A DNA stretch of 64,000 bases. Source: Pelomonas margarita. Lineage in GTDB: Bacteria > Pseudomonadota > Gammaproteobacteria > Burkholderiales > Burkholderiaceae_C. Under the pieces are notes generated by a model. The model had not been told where the DNA came from. It worked only from the letters and a program-made list of their open reading frames with translations, and made no database searches. Numbering within the stretch: the first letter of the stretch is position 1; the number at the start of each line of letters is the position of its first letter. The DNA lies in assembly GCF_043555875.1 (NCBI RefSeq), contig NZ_JBIGHW010000001.1, positions 1 through 64,000 on the forward strand. The letters run 5' to 3'. Below are positions 1 to 7,124 of this stretch, one piece after another. Made by a program: the position numbers and the translations under genes.

Positions 1-57
1 TTGATGGCGGACAGTTGACCTACCATCCGGCCCGTCACTCAGGCACCCCACTCAGGG

Positions 58-114
58 TGTCCGCGATCGCCTGGAACACTGTCCGCGATCAGCCTGGAAT
101 GGGTGTCCGCGATC
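58..114. repeat. Three direct repeats of TGTCCGCGATC
   Basis: Copies of TGTCCGCGATC lie at 58-68, 80-90 and 104-114, spaced 22 and 24 bases. Evenly spaced short repeats of this kind are typical of transposase-binding ends of IS21-family elements, so this is probably the end of an element lying mostly outside the window. The repeats differ from those at 2533-2585, so it would be a different element. The third copy contains the GTG start of the relaxase ORF. The IS assignment is inference. Confidence 0.45.
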
Positions 115-1017
115 AGTGGAATACGCACGGTGCTGCGGCGCAAGGCTGCCGTCATCCGAAAGCGCATCGAGGCGACGGTGCGCAGGGCACAGCAGGTGGT
201 GGTCAAGGTGACGGGCGGTGGCCGAGGGATGGCGGCGATCCCGGCGCATTTCCGGTACATCAGCAAGAACGGCAAGCTGGAGATCGAGGACGACCGCGAG
301 GTGGTCCGCATAGGCAAGGAAGCCGTGCGAGACCTGACCGATCAGTGGCGCTATGGCGGTTCACTGGTCCCAGAGGAGGGGCACCGGCGGGAAGCCTTCA
401 ACATCATGTTGTCGATGCCCGCCGGCACGAACGCGACGCTCTTGCAGAAGGCAGCGTGCGAGTTTGCACAGACCGAACTCGCGGGACATCGCTACGTCAC
501 GGTCCTGCACGAGCACCAGGCCAATCCGCATGTGCACCTGAGCGTGCGGGCGGAGGCGGCATCGGGCAAGCGCCTGAATCCTCGCAAGGCGGACCTGCAG
601 CGGTGGCGGGAGACGTTCGCCGAGAAGCTGCGAGGCTGGGGCATCGAGGCTGAAGCAACGCGGCAGGCCTCGCGCGGGGAGAGCCGGAACTCTGAGCCGC
701 TGTGGCGGATCAAAGCGAAGGAGGAGGGGCGCCTGCGTGCTGCTTCGGTCACCATCAAAGCGGGTCGAGCTGCCACGCTGAGTCGTGCCGACGCGAGGGT
801 GAGCTGGGCGCACATCATGAAGGCGCTCGCCGCTTCTGAGGTCGCAGGTGGCCATGAGCTGGCTGAGCGCATTGCGTCCTTCGTGCGCGGCACGACGTTC
901 GTTCGCGAGCAGTTCGGTCAAGGGTCCAAGGTCCCGTCGCGGCAGGATCGGTCTCCCTCTGAGCACTCGCCGCCCGGAGTTGGAAGAAGCCGGTCGTCGC
1001 CCGAAGTCGATCGTTGA
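103..1017 (+). CDS. Relaxase / mobilization nuclease, N terminus probably displaced
   Basis: A 304-aa protein of the MobA/VirD2-type relaxase family, which nicks DNA at an origin of transfer to start conjugative mobilization. The histidine motif H-x6-H-x-H is visible at residues 136-145 (metal binding), and Tyr52 in RYIS is a candidate nicking tyrosine. The family core seems to begin near residue 33 (VVKVTGGG). The only upstream starts are a GTG inside the repeat at 104-114 and in-frame codons within repeat-like DNA, so the native N terminus was probably replaced when an IS end landed here. The C terminus runs into the istA remnant. It is a remnant of an integrative or mobilizable element; activity is doubtful. 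Confidence 0.75.
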   Translation: MSAISGIRTVLRRKAAVIRKRIEATVRRAQQVVVKVTGGGRGMAAIPAHFRYISKNGKLEIEDDREVVRIGKEAVRDLTDQWRYGGSLVPEEGHRREAFNIMLSMPAGTNATLLQKAACEFAQTELAGHRYVTVLHEHQANPHVHLSVRAEAASGKRLNPRKADLQRWRETFAEKLRGWGIEAEATRQASRGESRNSEPLWRIKAKEEGRLRAASVTIKAGRAATLSRADARVSWAHIMKALAASEVAGGHELAERIASFVRGTTFVREQFGQGSKVPSRQDRSPSEHSPPGVGRSRSSPEVDR

Positions 1018-1337
1018 TCGTTATTCGTCGCCAGGCGCGTTCGTCGAAGCTCCAGGTGTGCTCGCCGTCGTGGGCGGCGCGGTATTCCTCTCAAAGCAGC
1101 GTCAGTGTTACGTCTTTGCGGCGCAGCTTGACGTGCACGCGAGCGAAGTCCGGCTGGGCCACGCGGCGCTGCTCGCTGGATGGAGCGAACAGCCATCGCT
1201 CCAACTTGACCTGGCCCAGCGGCTCGACGACCTCCCAGCAGCTCAGGCCCGCCGCGCTGGCCAGTGCCCTGTACTTCGCCACCACGCCCTTGGAGATCGA
1301 CAGGCTCCGGGCAATTGCCTCATGCGACAGGCTGCCA

Positions 1338-1367
1338 TGCAGCCTCCTGATTAGTAATGTGCCTCAG
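1338..1367. repeat. IS1595 element: target duplication and left inverted repeat
   Basis: The 8-bp target duplication tgcagcct lies at 1338-1345, followed by a 22-bp terminal inverted repeat at 1346-1367 starting CCTGATTAG and ending GCCTCAG. It matches the right-end repeat at 19 of 22 positions. Confidence 0.9.
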
Positions 1368-2393
1368 TCCCGCCCCTGATCGCCGGGATTGGGTGCGCCG
1401 GACAGCGTGCGACGTCAACGATCAGCCGAGCGAGCAAGTCGCGCAGGTCGAAGCGGCGGTTGAAGCGATAGGCGAAGGCGGCGAGGTGGCTGTCGGCATG
1501 CTTGGACCAGCCCAGCGAGTGGAACGCACCGTGCAACGTCGTCTTGAGATTGCCCAGGATCGTGTTGACCCACTTGAACTGCGGCAGATCGCGCGGCTTG
1601 CGGTCGCCGACCACGATGGGCGTGTGCGTGCAGCCCGCCGCCGTCACGGCCGCGAAGCAGCCCAGGCCGTCGCTGACCACCAGCGCAGTCGGCGCCAGAT
1701 TGGCCTTGGCCCAGCCCTTGATCGCCTCGGCGGTAAAGCCGCTGACGCGGTTGAGCTTGAGGAATTGCGGACGCCCCTTCTCGTTGAGCGACACGGCTGC
1801 CACGAACGGCGTTTTGTTCTCCGAACCGCGCCCGGGCTTGCCGCCCGGGTATTCACCGCCCAGGTAGGCATCATCCAGTTGGACCATGCCCGCGAGCTGA
1901 TGCTGCCCCTCGCGCAGCGCCATGGCGTGGTTGATCTTGTGCTGCAGAGCCCAGGCGGTGGGGTAGCTCACGCCAAGGTGGCGTTTGAGCGCCAGCGAGG
2001 ACAGCCCGGTCTTGGCCTGGCTGAGCAGGTAGATCGCCAGGAACCAGGTGCGCAGCGGCAGCTTGGTGTGCTCGAACAGGCAGCCCACGGTGAGCGAGGT
2101 TTGGTAATGACAGGCCCGGCACTCAAAGAGCTTGCGTGCACCATGGCCGACGATCCAGTGCTCGGCCGCATCACAGCGCGGGCAGCGAAAGCCGCCGGGC
2201 CAGCGAGCGGCCTTGAGGGCCTGGGCGCACTGATCTTCGGTGCCGAAGCGCTCGATGAATTCAGGCAGCGACATGCCCTGCTGGAACTGGATGGTGTTGA
2301 ACGCCATGGCCTGGACTCCGAGAGTGGATGTCCCCAAGGCTATAGGGTGGGTAGCTCGCCAGAAGAGCCACCTGAGGCAACTTACCAATCAGG
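1346..2393 (-). mobile_element. IS1595-family insertion sequence, complete
   Basis: A 1048-bp element with 22-bp imperfect inverted repeats (1346-1367 and 2372-2393), one transposase gene and a perfect 8-bp direct duplication of the target (tgcagcct at 1338-1345 and 2394-2401). The intact duplication and ORF point to a fairly recent insertion. The target is the istA remnant of an older IS21-type element, so the two are nested. Confidence 0.92.
1351..2307 (-). CDS. IS1595-family (ISXO2-like) transposase
   Basis: A 318-aa transposase that moves the surrounding element. Residues 42-66 form an N-terminal zinc ribbon (Cys42, Cys45, Cys63, Cys66). The catalytic domain has Asp145-Asp146 in QLDDAYLGG, Asp213 in VSDGLG and the WVNTILGNLK segment at 246-255, matching the D-D-N-K type of active site known in IS1595 transposases rather than D-D-E. 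The stop codon overlaps the left inverted repeat. A longer frame extends upstream, but the ATG at 2307 begins the conserved region and was chosen. It appears full length and functional. Confidence 0.93.
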   Translation of the reverse strand: MAFNTIQFQQGMSLPEFIERFGTEDQCAQALKAARWPGGFRCPRCDAAEHWIVGHGARKLFECRACHYQTSLTVGCLFEHTKLPLRTWFLAIYLLSQAKTGLSSLALKRHLGVSYPTAWALQHKINHAMALREGQHQLAGMVQLDDAYLGGEYPGGKPGRGSENKTPFVAAVSLNEKGRPQFLKLNRVSGFTAEAIKGWAKANLAPTALVVSDGLGCFAAVTAAGCTHTPIVVGDRKPRDLPQFKWVNTILGNLKTTLHGAFHSLGWSKHADSHLAAFAYRFNRRFDLRDLLARLIVDVARCPAHPIPAIRGGTEAHY

Positions 2394-2401
2394 TGCAGCC
2401 T
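2372..2401. repeat. IS1595 element: right inverted repeat and target duplication
   Basis: Right inverted repeat at 2372-2393 (CTGAGGCAAC to AATCAGG) followed by the second target duplication tgcagcct at 2394-2401. Confidence 0.9.
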
Positions 2402-2532
2402 TGAGTCGCAGTACGTCTTTGATCATGCGTATGTCCATCGTGGGCGGTGCCATCGGCGCTTCGGCAAAAGGCCGGCAGCCTATGGCTTCGCAGGTCAGTC
2501 ATACGCAACCCATTCAGGCTCTCCGGACTTTA

Positions 2533-2602
2533 CCGGTCACGGCACCGGACCGGCCGGTCACGATCCCGAAACGCTCGGTCACGATAGGCCGCAATGCGCA
2601 CA
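2533..2602. repeat. IS21-type left end: repeats of CGGTCACG
   Basis: CGGTCACG(AT) is repeated at 2534-2541, 2555-2564 and 2576-2585, about 21-22 bases apart, just upstream of the istA start. The sequence then ends in GCGCACA at 2602, a plausible CA terminus. This fits the multiple terminal transposase sites of IS21-family elements. The adjoining cupin frame breaks exactly here. Confidence 0.6.
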
Positions 2603-2734
2603 GACCTCGTGGAAGACGGTGCCGGGAATGCCCTGCAGCTCGACGACCGTGGGTAGCGGGCCGTTGCTGGCGACGATGGCGCGGCCCTGGGCGTCATGGC
2701 CGGTGACGACGCGGTGGATGGGCGGCAGAGTCAT
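2603..2734 (-). pseudogene. Cupin-domain protein, N-terminal fragment cut by IS21 end
   Basis: From the ATG at 2734 about 44 codons read MTLPPIHRVVTGHDAQGRA and on to GTVFHEV, the usual start of small cupin proteins found in aromatic-degradation operons (normally about 150-180 aa). The frame then enters the IS21 end and stops at 2579. The whole metal-binding barrel is missing, so the gene is dead. Its start overlaps the preceding small ORF by ATGA, so it was the last translated gene of the cluster 1 operon before the insertion. Confidence 0.65.
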
Positions 2735-2880
2735 GGCGCCGGTCCGGCTTGGGCGCGCGGCGCGGCGGGTGGGGCTGCGGGCGGCAGTGGACGGGGCTGC
2801 GTCGCGGGCGGGCGCGGCGCTCCGTCCAGCGACGTGGACACGGCGGCCATCGCGCCGCCGAGGCTGACGAGCCTTGTCAT
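2731..2880 (-). CDS. Small Pro/Ala-rich ORF, translationally coupled
   Basis: A 49-aa ORF starting MTRLVSLGGAMAAVSTS and continuing as a Pro/Ala-rich tail. Its ATG overlaps the stop of the FAH gene (ATGA at 2877-2880), and its stop overlaps the ATG of the cupin fragment (ATGA at 2731-2734), so it fills the gap between two operon genes exactly. I do not recognise it. The tiling suggests real translation, either for a product or to couple the cupin. High GC makes chance ORFs common, so certainty is moderate. Confidence 0.5.
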   Translation of the reverse strand: MTRLVSLGGAMAAVSTSLDGAPRPPATQPRPLPPAAPPAAPRAQAGPAP

Positions 2881-3848
2881 GCGCGCACCACGCGCTGGTC
2901 CAGCACGCCGAAGGGCCCGGTGGTGTCGATGTCGACGCGGGCCTCCATGCGCACGCGGTCGCCAAAGCGCATGAAGCCGGTGCGAATCTCCCCGCCATCG
3001 ATCTTCTCGATCATGCGACGCTCGGCGATGCAGGCCGAGCCGGCGGCGCGCGCCACGTTGGAGACGGTGCCGGAGCCGATGATGCTGCCGGCCCGCAGCC
3101 GGCGCGTGCGCGCCGCATGGGCGATCAACTGGCCGAAGTCGAAGTTCATCTCGGCGGCAGAAGGGCGGCCGAAGGGCTTGCCGTTCCAGTCTATGTGCAG
3201 GCGCAGGTGCAGGCGGCCGCCCTGCCAGGCGGGGCCCAGTTCATCGGGCGTGACAGCGATCGGCGCGAAGGCGGTGGAGGGCTTGGCCTGCAGAAAGCCA
3301 AAACCGGTGCGCACCTCGCGCTGGCCCAGCGCACGCAGGCTCCAGTCGTTGAGCTGCACCAGCAGGCGCACGGCGGCCAGCGCCTCGTCGGGGCTGGCAC
3401 CCAGGGGCACCTCGTCGACGATGGCACCGAACTCGCCCTCGAAGTCGATGCCGTCGGCTTCGCTGGGCAGCGGGACGTCGGCATGCGGGCCGAGGAAGTC
3501 GTCGCTGGCACCCTGGTACATCACGGGCACGGTGTCGAACTCGGGGATGGGCGGCGTGCCGAAGGCGGTCTCCATGAGCCGGCCATGGTTCAGGAAGGCC
3601 GAGCCGTCCAGCCACTGCGGGCTGCGCGGCAGCGGGGCGGCGCAGCGCAGCGGGTCGAAGTCGAAGGTGGCGGCCTTGCCGGCCTCCAGCGCGGCCGCGC
3701 ACTCGCGCAGCGCGGGCTCAGCCTGCGTCCAGTTCTGCAGTGCGCCGATCAGTGTCGAGGCCGGCGCCGGGGTGGCGTGGCGGCCGTCCTGCGACACGAG
3801 GATGAGGCGGCCGTCCAGGCTGCCGTCGTTCAGGGTGGCGAGGCGCAT
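2877..3848 (-). CDS. Fumarylacetoacetate hydrolase family protein (cluster 1)
   Basis: A 323-aa FAH-fold enzyme. Members hydrolyse or hydrate C-C bonds of acylpyruvate-type ring-fission products with a divalent metal. Metal ligands are visible in FEGEFG (Glu137, Glu139) and ND (Asp168), and Lys189 in QAKPSTAF matches the conserved catalytic-loop lysine. Length fits the two-domain FAH family. It starts 3 bases after the cyclase stop, in an operon with monooxygenase, Rieske, VOC and alpha/beta hydrolase genes, so it probably acts on an aromatic ring-cleavage product. The exact substrate is unknown. Confidence 0.88.
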   Translation of the reverse strand: MRLATLNDGSLDGRLILVSQDGRHATPAPASTLIGALQNWTQAEPALRECAAALEAGKAATFDFDPLRCAAPLPRSPQWLDGSAFLNHGRLMETAFGTPPIPEFDTVPVMYQGASDDFLGPHADVPLPSEADGIDFEGEFGAIVDEVPLGASPDEALAAVRLLVQLNDWSLRALGQREVRTGFGFLQAKPSTAFAPIAVTPDELGPAWQGGRLHLRLHIDWNGKPFGRPSAAEMNFDFGQLIAHAARTRRLRAGSIIGSGTVSNVARAAGSACIAERRMIEKIDGGEIRTGFMRFGDRVRMEARVDIDTTGPFGVLDQRVVRA

Positions 3849-3851
3849 GGT

Positions 3852-4667
3852 TCAGTCTTCAAAAATCGCGACGGCGCGCGTCCAGCCGGCGGACGCGCCG
3901 CGGATCTTGTGCGGGAAGCAACTGACCAGGAAGCCGTGCGCGGGCAGCGCCTCCAGGTTGTGCAGTTTCTCCAGGTGGCAGTAGCCGATGTCACGGCCTG
4001 CCTTGTGGCCTTCCCAGATCAGGGATTTGTCGCCGGTGGCGGCCACCTTCTTGGCCGTGTACGAGAAGGGCGCGTCCCAGCTCCAGGCGTCGGTGCCCGT
4101 CAGGCGCACGCCGCGCTCCAGCAGGTACATCGTGGCCTCGTAGCCCATGCCGCAGCCGGCGCCGAGGTAGTCGGGGTGGCCGTAGCGTGAGCCCGCGCGG
4201 GTGTTGACGAGCACGATGTCCAGCGGCTGCAGCTCCCAGCCGATGCGGGCCAGCTCGGCCTCGACCTCGGCGGCCGTCACAACATGGCCGTCGGGCAGGT
4301 GGCGGAAGTCCAGCTTCACGCCGGGCTGCAGGCACCAGTCCAGCGGCACCTCGTCGATGGTGATGCTGGGCCGGGTGCCGCCGTTCTTGGCGTCCTGCGT
4401 AGAGTGGAAGTGCCAGGGCGCGTCCAGGTGGGTGCCGTTGTGTGTGGTGAGCGTCACCCACTCGGCCGCGGCGGCTTCGCCGTCTGGATAGTCCTCGGGC
4501 GTCGTGCCCGGGATCATGGCCATGAACTCGTGCAGCGTGTCCTGGTGCTTCTGGTAGGTGATCTTGGGCGCCAGCGGGGGCGGGTCGGACAGCACGTCGT
4601 TCTCGAGGTAGATCGACAGGTCCACCAAGCGGCGGGTGCGGCGGGGAGGGCGCATGGCGACGGGCAT
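3852..4667 (-). CDS. Cyclase / kynurenine-formamidase-like hydrolase
   Basis: A 271-aa member of the cyclase family (PF04199). The signature H-x-G-T-H-x-D-x-P-x-H-F is present at 76-87 (HNGTHLDAPWHF) and supplies the metal ligands. Characterised relatives hydrolyse amides or lactones, including kynurenine formamidase and isatin hydrolase. Its start overlaps the stop of the monooxygenase gene (shared base 4667), so translation is coupled. Within cluster 1 it may open a lactone formed after ring cleavage; that is inference. Confidence 0.88.
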   Translation of the reverse strand: MPVAMRPPRRTRRLVDLSIYLENDVLSDPPPLAPKITYQKHQDTLHEFMAMIPGTTPEDYPDGEAAAAEWVTLTTHNGTHLDAPWHFHSTQDAKNGGTRPSITIDEVPLDWCLQPGVKLDFRHLPDGHVVTAAEVEAELARIGWELQPLDIVLVNTRAGSRYGHPDYLGAGCGMGYEATMYLLERGVRLTGTDAWSWDAPFSYTAKKVAATGDKSLIWEGHKAGRDIGYCHLEKLHNLEALPAHGFLVSCFPHKIRGASAGWTRAVAIFED

Positions 4668-5797
4668 CAGATGGGTTGGGCCAGGGCCATCAGCGTTTCG
4701 CGCATGATCTGGCCGTGCTCTTCCTTGGAGCCGCCTTCCATCTCGATCTGGCCCAGCCGGGCCGAGTTGTCGACGACGAGGCGGCAGCGCTCGAAGCGGC
4801 GCGCCTGGAAGGCCGCCAGCGACGCGGCGACGCTGCCATGGCGGGCCAGTTCGTCGGCCAGCACGAGGGCGTCCTCGATGCCGATGCAGGCGCCCGAGGC
4901 CATGTGCGGCGTCGTCGCGTGCACCGTGTCGCCGATCAGCACGACGCGGCCGCGGTACCAGTCGCCGCGCACCAGCAGGCCTTCCAGCGGTCGGTAGACG
5001 ATCTGCGAATCGGGCGTGATCTGCGCGCGCAGACCCTGCAGCAGCGGGTCAGGGAAGGGGGCCAGCAGCGCCTTCAGCGTGTCGGCGAAGGTGGCGGGCT
5101 CGACGAAGTCGTTCGTTGGGCGGTGCTCGGTGACGAAGACGTACAGCTCGTCGGCCGAGACCGGGTTGACGCCGGGCTTCACGGCGCCGCCCATCCACAT
5201 CGTGATGGTCTTGAGCTCGTCCGGCCGCGGCAGCACGGCGCGCCACACGGCCTGGCCGCTGTACTGTGGCTTGGGTGCGTCAGGCAGCACGGCTTCGCGC
5301 ACCTTGGAGTACAGGCCGTCGGCGCCGATGACGAGGTCGTAGCGGCGGCGCTGGCCGTCGGTGAAGCTGACGTCCACGCCGTCTGCGTCCTGCGTGATGG
5401 CGGTGAAGGTGGTGCCCAGGCGCACGACGGTGCCACTGGCGCGCGTAGCGTCGGCCAGGATGCGCGCAAGCACGGGGCGCATGATGGCGCCGCCGCCGGG
5501 TACGTCAGGGCCGGCGATGCGTGGCGTGGGCAGCTCGCCGATTGGCTGGCCGTGCGGCAGGCGCAGCTGCACGCCGTCGCTGGCGGCACCGTGCTGCAGG
5601 AACTCGTCCAGCACGCCGAGCTGGCGGAACGCGCGCAGCGTGGCGCCGCCCAGGCTGATGCCGGCGCCGTAGTTGCGCCAGTCGGGGTCGATCTCGACCA
5701 GGTCGACCTCGGCGCCGTGTTTGCGCAGTTCGATGGCTGCGGCCATGCCGGAGAAGCCGCCGCCGATGATGAGGATGCGGGACGCTGCGAGGCTCAT
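4667..5797 (-). CDS. FAD-dependent aromatic monooxygenase (cluster 1)
   Basis: A 376-aa class A flavoprotein monooxygenase of the salicylate/3-hydroxybenzoate hydroxylase type. Motifs are GGGFSG at 12-17 (FAD ADP binding), GADGLYSKVR at 158-167 and GD-TVHATTP from 289 (FAD ribityl binding). Such enzymes hydroxylate a phenolic ring using NAD(P)H and O2, often preparing it for ring cleavage. It lies between the Rieske and cyclase genes and overlaps both neighbours by 1-4 bases. Length is normal for this subgroup. The substrate cannot be read from sequence. Confidence 0.88.
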   Translation of the reverse strand: MSLAASRILIIGGGFSGMAAAIELRKHGAEVDLVEIDPDWRNYGAGISLGGATLRAFRQLGVLDEFLQHGAASDGVQLRLPHGQPIGELPTPRIAGPDVPGGGAIMRPVLARILADATRASGTVVRLGTTFTAITQDADGVDVSFTDGQRRRYDLVIGADGLYSKVREAVLPDAPKPQYSGQAVWRAVLPRPDELKTITMWMGGAVKPGVNPVSADELYVFVTEHRPTNDFVEPATFADTLKALLAPFPDPLLQGLRAQITPDSQIVYRPLEGLLVRGDWYRGRVVLIGDTVHATTPHMASGACIGIEDALVLADELARHGSVAASLAAFQARRFERCRLVVDNSARLGQIEMEGGSKEEHGQIMRETLMALAQPI

Positions 5798-6150
5798 GGG
5801 TTTGTCTCCTGAGGGTGAGGTGGGGCGAGGTGGACCTCGCCGTTGTTCTGGATGCGCAGGCGCAGGGGGCTCAAGGCCTGGCCCAGCGCGGCGCCGCTGA
5901 TGCAGCGGCCGGTGGCGATGTCGAAGCGCGCGCCGTGCGCGTAGCAGACGATGTGGCGGCCGTCGGCGCTGAGGTAGGCATCACGGCGCCAGGCCAGCGG
6001 CGCGCCGTCCACATGCGGGCAGGCGTTGCGCCAGGCATGCAGCCGGCCCTGATGGCGCACCAGCAGCAGGCTGTCCTGGCCGCGGCCTTCGGGGTCGAAG
6101 CCGCGGACCTGGCCTTCGGCCAGGTCCTGCTGGTGGCACAGGCGCGTCAT
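5794..6150 (-). CDS. Rieske [2Fe-2S] ferredoxin-like protein
   Basis: A 118-aa stand-alone Rieske protein with cluster ligands Cys44-x-His46 (ACPHVDG) and Cys69-x2-His72 (VCYAHG). It probably delivers electrons or is a fused-off accessory to an oxygenase; no Rieske oxygenase alpha subunit is nearby. The ATG at 6150 is preferred over one at 6180 because it limits overlap with the upstream VOC gene. It overlaps the monooxygenase start by ATGA (5794-5797). Confidence 0.85.
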   Translation of the reverse strand: MTRLCHQQDLAEGQVRGFDPEGRGQDSLLLVRHQGRLHAWRNACPHVDGAPLAWRRDAYLSADGRHIVCYAHGARFDIATGRCISGAALGQALSPLRLRIQNNGEVHLAPPHPQETNP

Positions 6151-6160
6151 GGGGGCGGGC

Positions 6161-7108
6161 TCAGCGCGGACCGCCGGCACCGGGCGGCGGTCCGCCTGGC
6201 GCCCACTTGTCGCGCGACTGGAACAGAAAGGCCTGCGAGGCGTCGGCGCCCAGCGGTGCGGCGCGGGCCGTCCAGCTGTCGTCGTGCTGGTCCATGTCGG
6301 CGTCGTACTCGATGTGCGTCGCCAGCGGGCTGTTGAAGTACCAGAACCAGTTGGAGCCCATCTTGTGCCGGCCCGGGCCCCAGAAGGACTGGTAGCCCTT
6401 GGCCACGAGGCGGTAGCCAGCCTGCATCACGGCGGTGGGCCCGTTCATGTGGAAGGTGAAGTGCTCGATGCCCTTCATGAACGGCGGTGTCTGGATCAGG
6501 AACAGCGTGTGGTGGTCCAGCGTGCCGGCGGGGCGCAGGAAGGGGCCGGCGCCTTCGAGCCGGTCCGTGCACTTGAAGCCCAGGCGCTCGGTGTAGAAGG
6601 CCGTGGCGCGGGCCTCATCGGGCACGAAGTAGACGACGTGGGACAGCGTCAGCGGGCGGTGCACGGTGTCTTCGCTGACGGCCACCGCATTGACGGCGCG
6701 GGCCGCCGCGCCGGGCACGTTGGCCGCCTCGCCGCGCGCCTGCAGCGGGCGGCGCACGGTGACCTGGAAGCCCAGCAGAAAGCCCATGTCGTCGTGCGCC
6801 TCGATGGAGCCGTCGGCCAGGCGGGTTACCTCGCGGTCACGGCCCAGTTCCTCGGCGATGGCGGCGAGCGCGGCGGCGTCCTGCACGCCGTAGACGGTCT
6901 TGCGCAGCAGGCTGGCTGTGCCCAGCGGCGGTGGCAGGGCGGGGTCGTCAGCCGCGGCGATGACGACGGCCGTGCCGTCCTCGGCCTCGAAGCGGCCGCC
7001 GGCCTCGGTGACGCCCACGGGCGTGAGGCCGTAGTCGGCCAGGAATTGTGCGCAGGCGGCGACGTCGTCGACGCCGAAGACCAGTGCATCGGGTCCGATG
7101 ATCTGCAT
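6161..7108 (-). CDS. VOC-family extradiol dioxygenase (cluster 1)
   Basis: A 315-aa protein with two vicinal-oxygen-chelate modules, like type I extradiol ring-cleavage dioxygenases. The C-terminal module holds a plausible 2-His-1-carboxylate iron site: His157 (LSHVVYF), His216 (IEHFTFH) and Glu267 (HIEYDAD). It would open a catechol or hydroquinone-type ring beside the hydroxyl group using O2. The start at MQIIGPDAL (7108) begins the conserved domain; the longer upstream frame is a shadow of the hydrolase gene. It sits between the alpha/beta hydrolase and Rieske genes, as expected for a meta-cleavage operon. Confidence 0.87.
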   Translation of the reverse strand: MQIIGPDALVFGVDDVAACAQFLADYGLTPVGVTEAGGRFEAEDGTAVVIAAADDPALPPPLGTASLLRKTVYGVQDAAALAAIAEELGRDREVTRLADGSIEAHDDMGFLLGFQVTVRRPLQARGEAANVPGAAARAVNAVAVSEDTVHRPLTLSHVVYFVPDEARATAFYTERLGFKCTDRLEGAGPFLRPAGTLDHHTLFLIQTPPFMKGIEHFTFHMNGPTAVMQAGYRLVAKGYQSFWGPGRHKMGSNWFWYFNSPLATHIEYDADMDQHDDSWTARAAPLGADASQAFLFQSRDKWAPGGPPPGAGGPR

Positions 7109-7124
7109 GTGCTTGTGTCTTTCC

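Larger units (their letters stand above)
1014..2438 (-). pseudogene. IS21-family transposase (istA) remnant, interrupted
   Basis: Reading the minus strand from an ATG at 2438 gives MDIRMIKDVLRLK. After the inserted IS1595 element (1346-2393) the reading resumes with SHEAIARSLSISKG and continues to VTLTLL, the characteristic N-terminal region of IstA. Joining the halves needs a one-base frameshift. An in-frame TGA near 1097 stands where the family usually has Trp before EEYRAAH, and the sequence fades out around 1014. It is therefore broken by an insertion, a frameshift, a stop codon and a 3-prime truncation. No istB is present. Confidence 0.75.

Noticed and set aside
15..653. A plus-strand frame in the relaxase region
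   Set aside because: The HxxxxxxHxH relaxase motif lies in the other plus frame (103-1017).
2874..4190. A 438-codon plus frame
   Set aside because: It is antisense to the FAH and cyclase genes, which carry clear active-site motifs.
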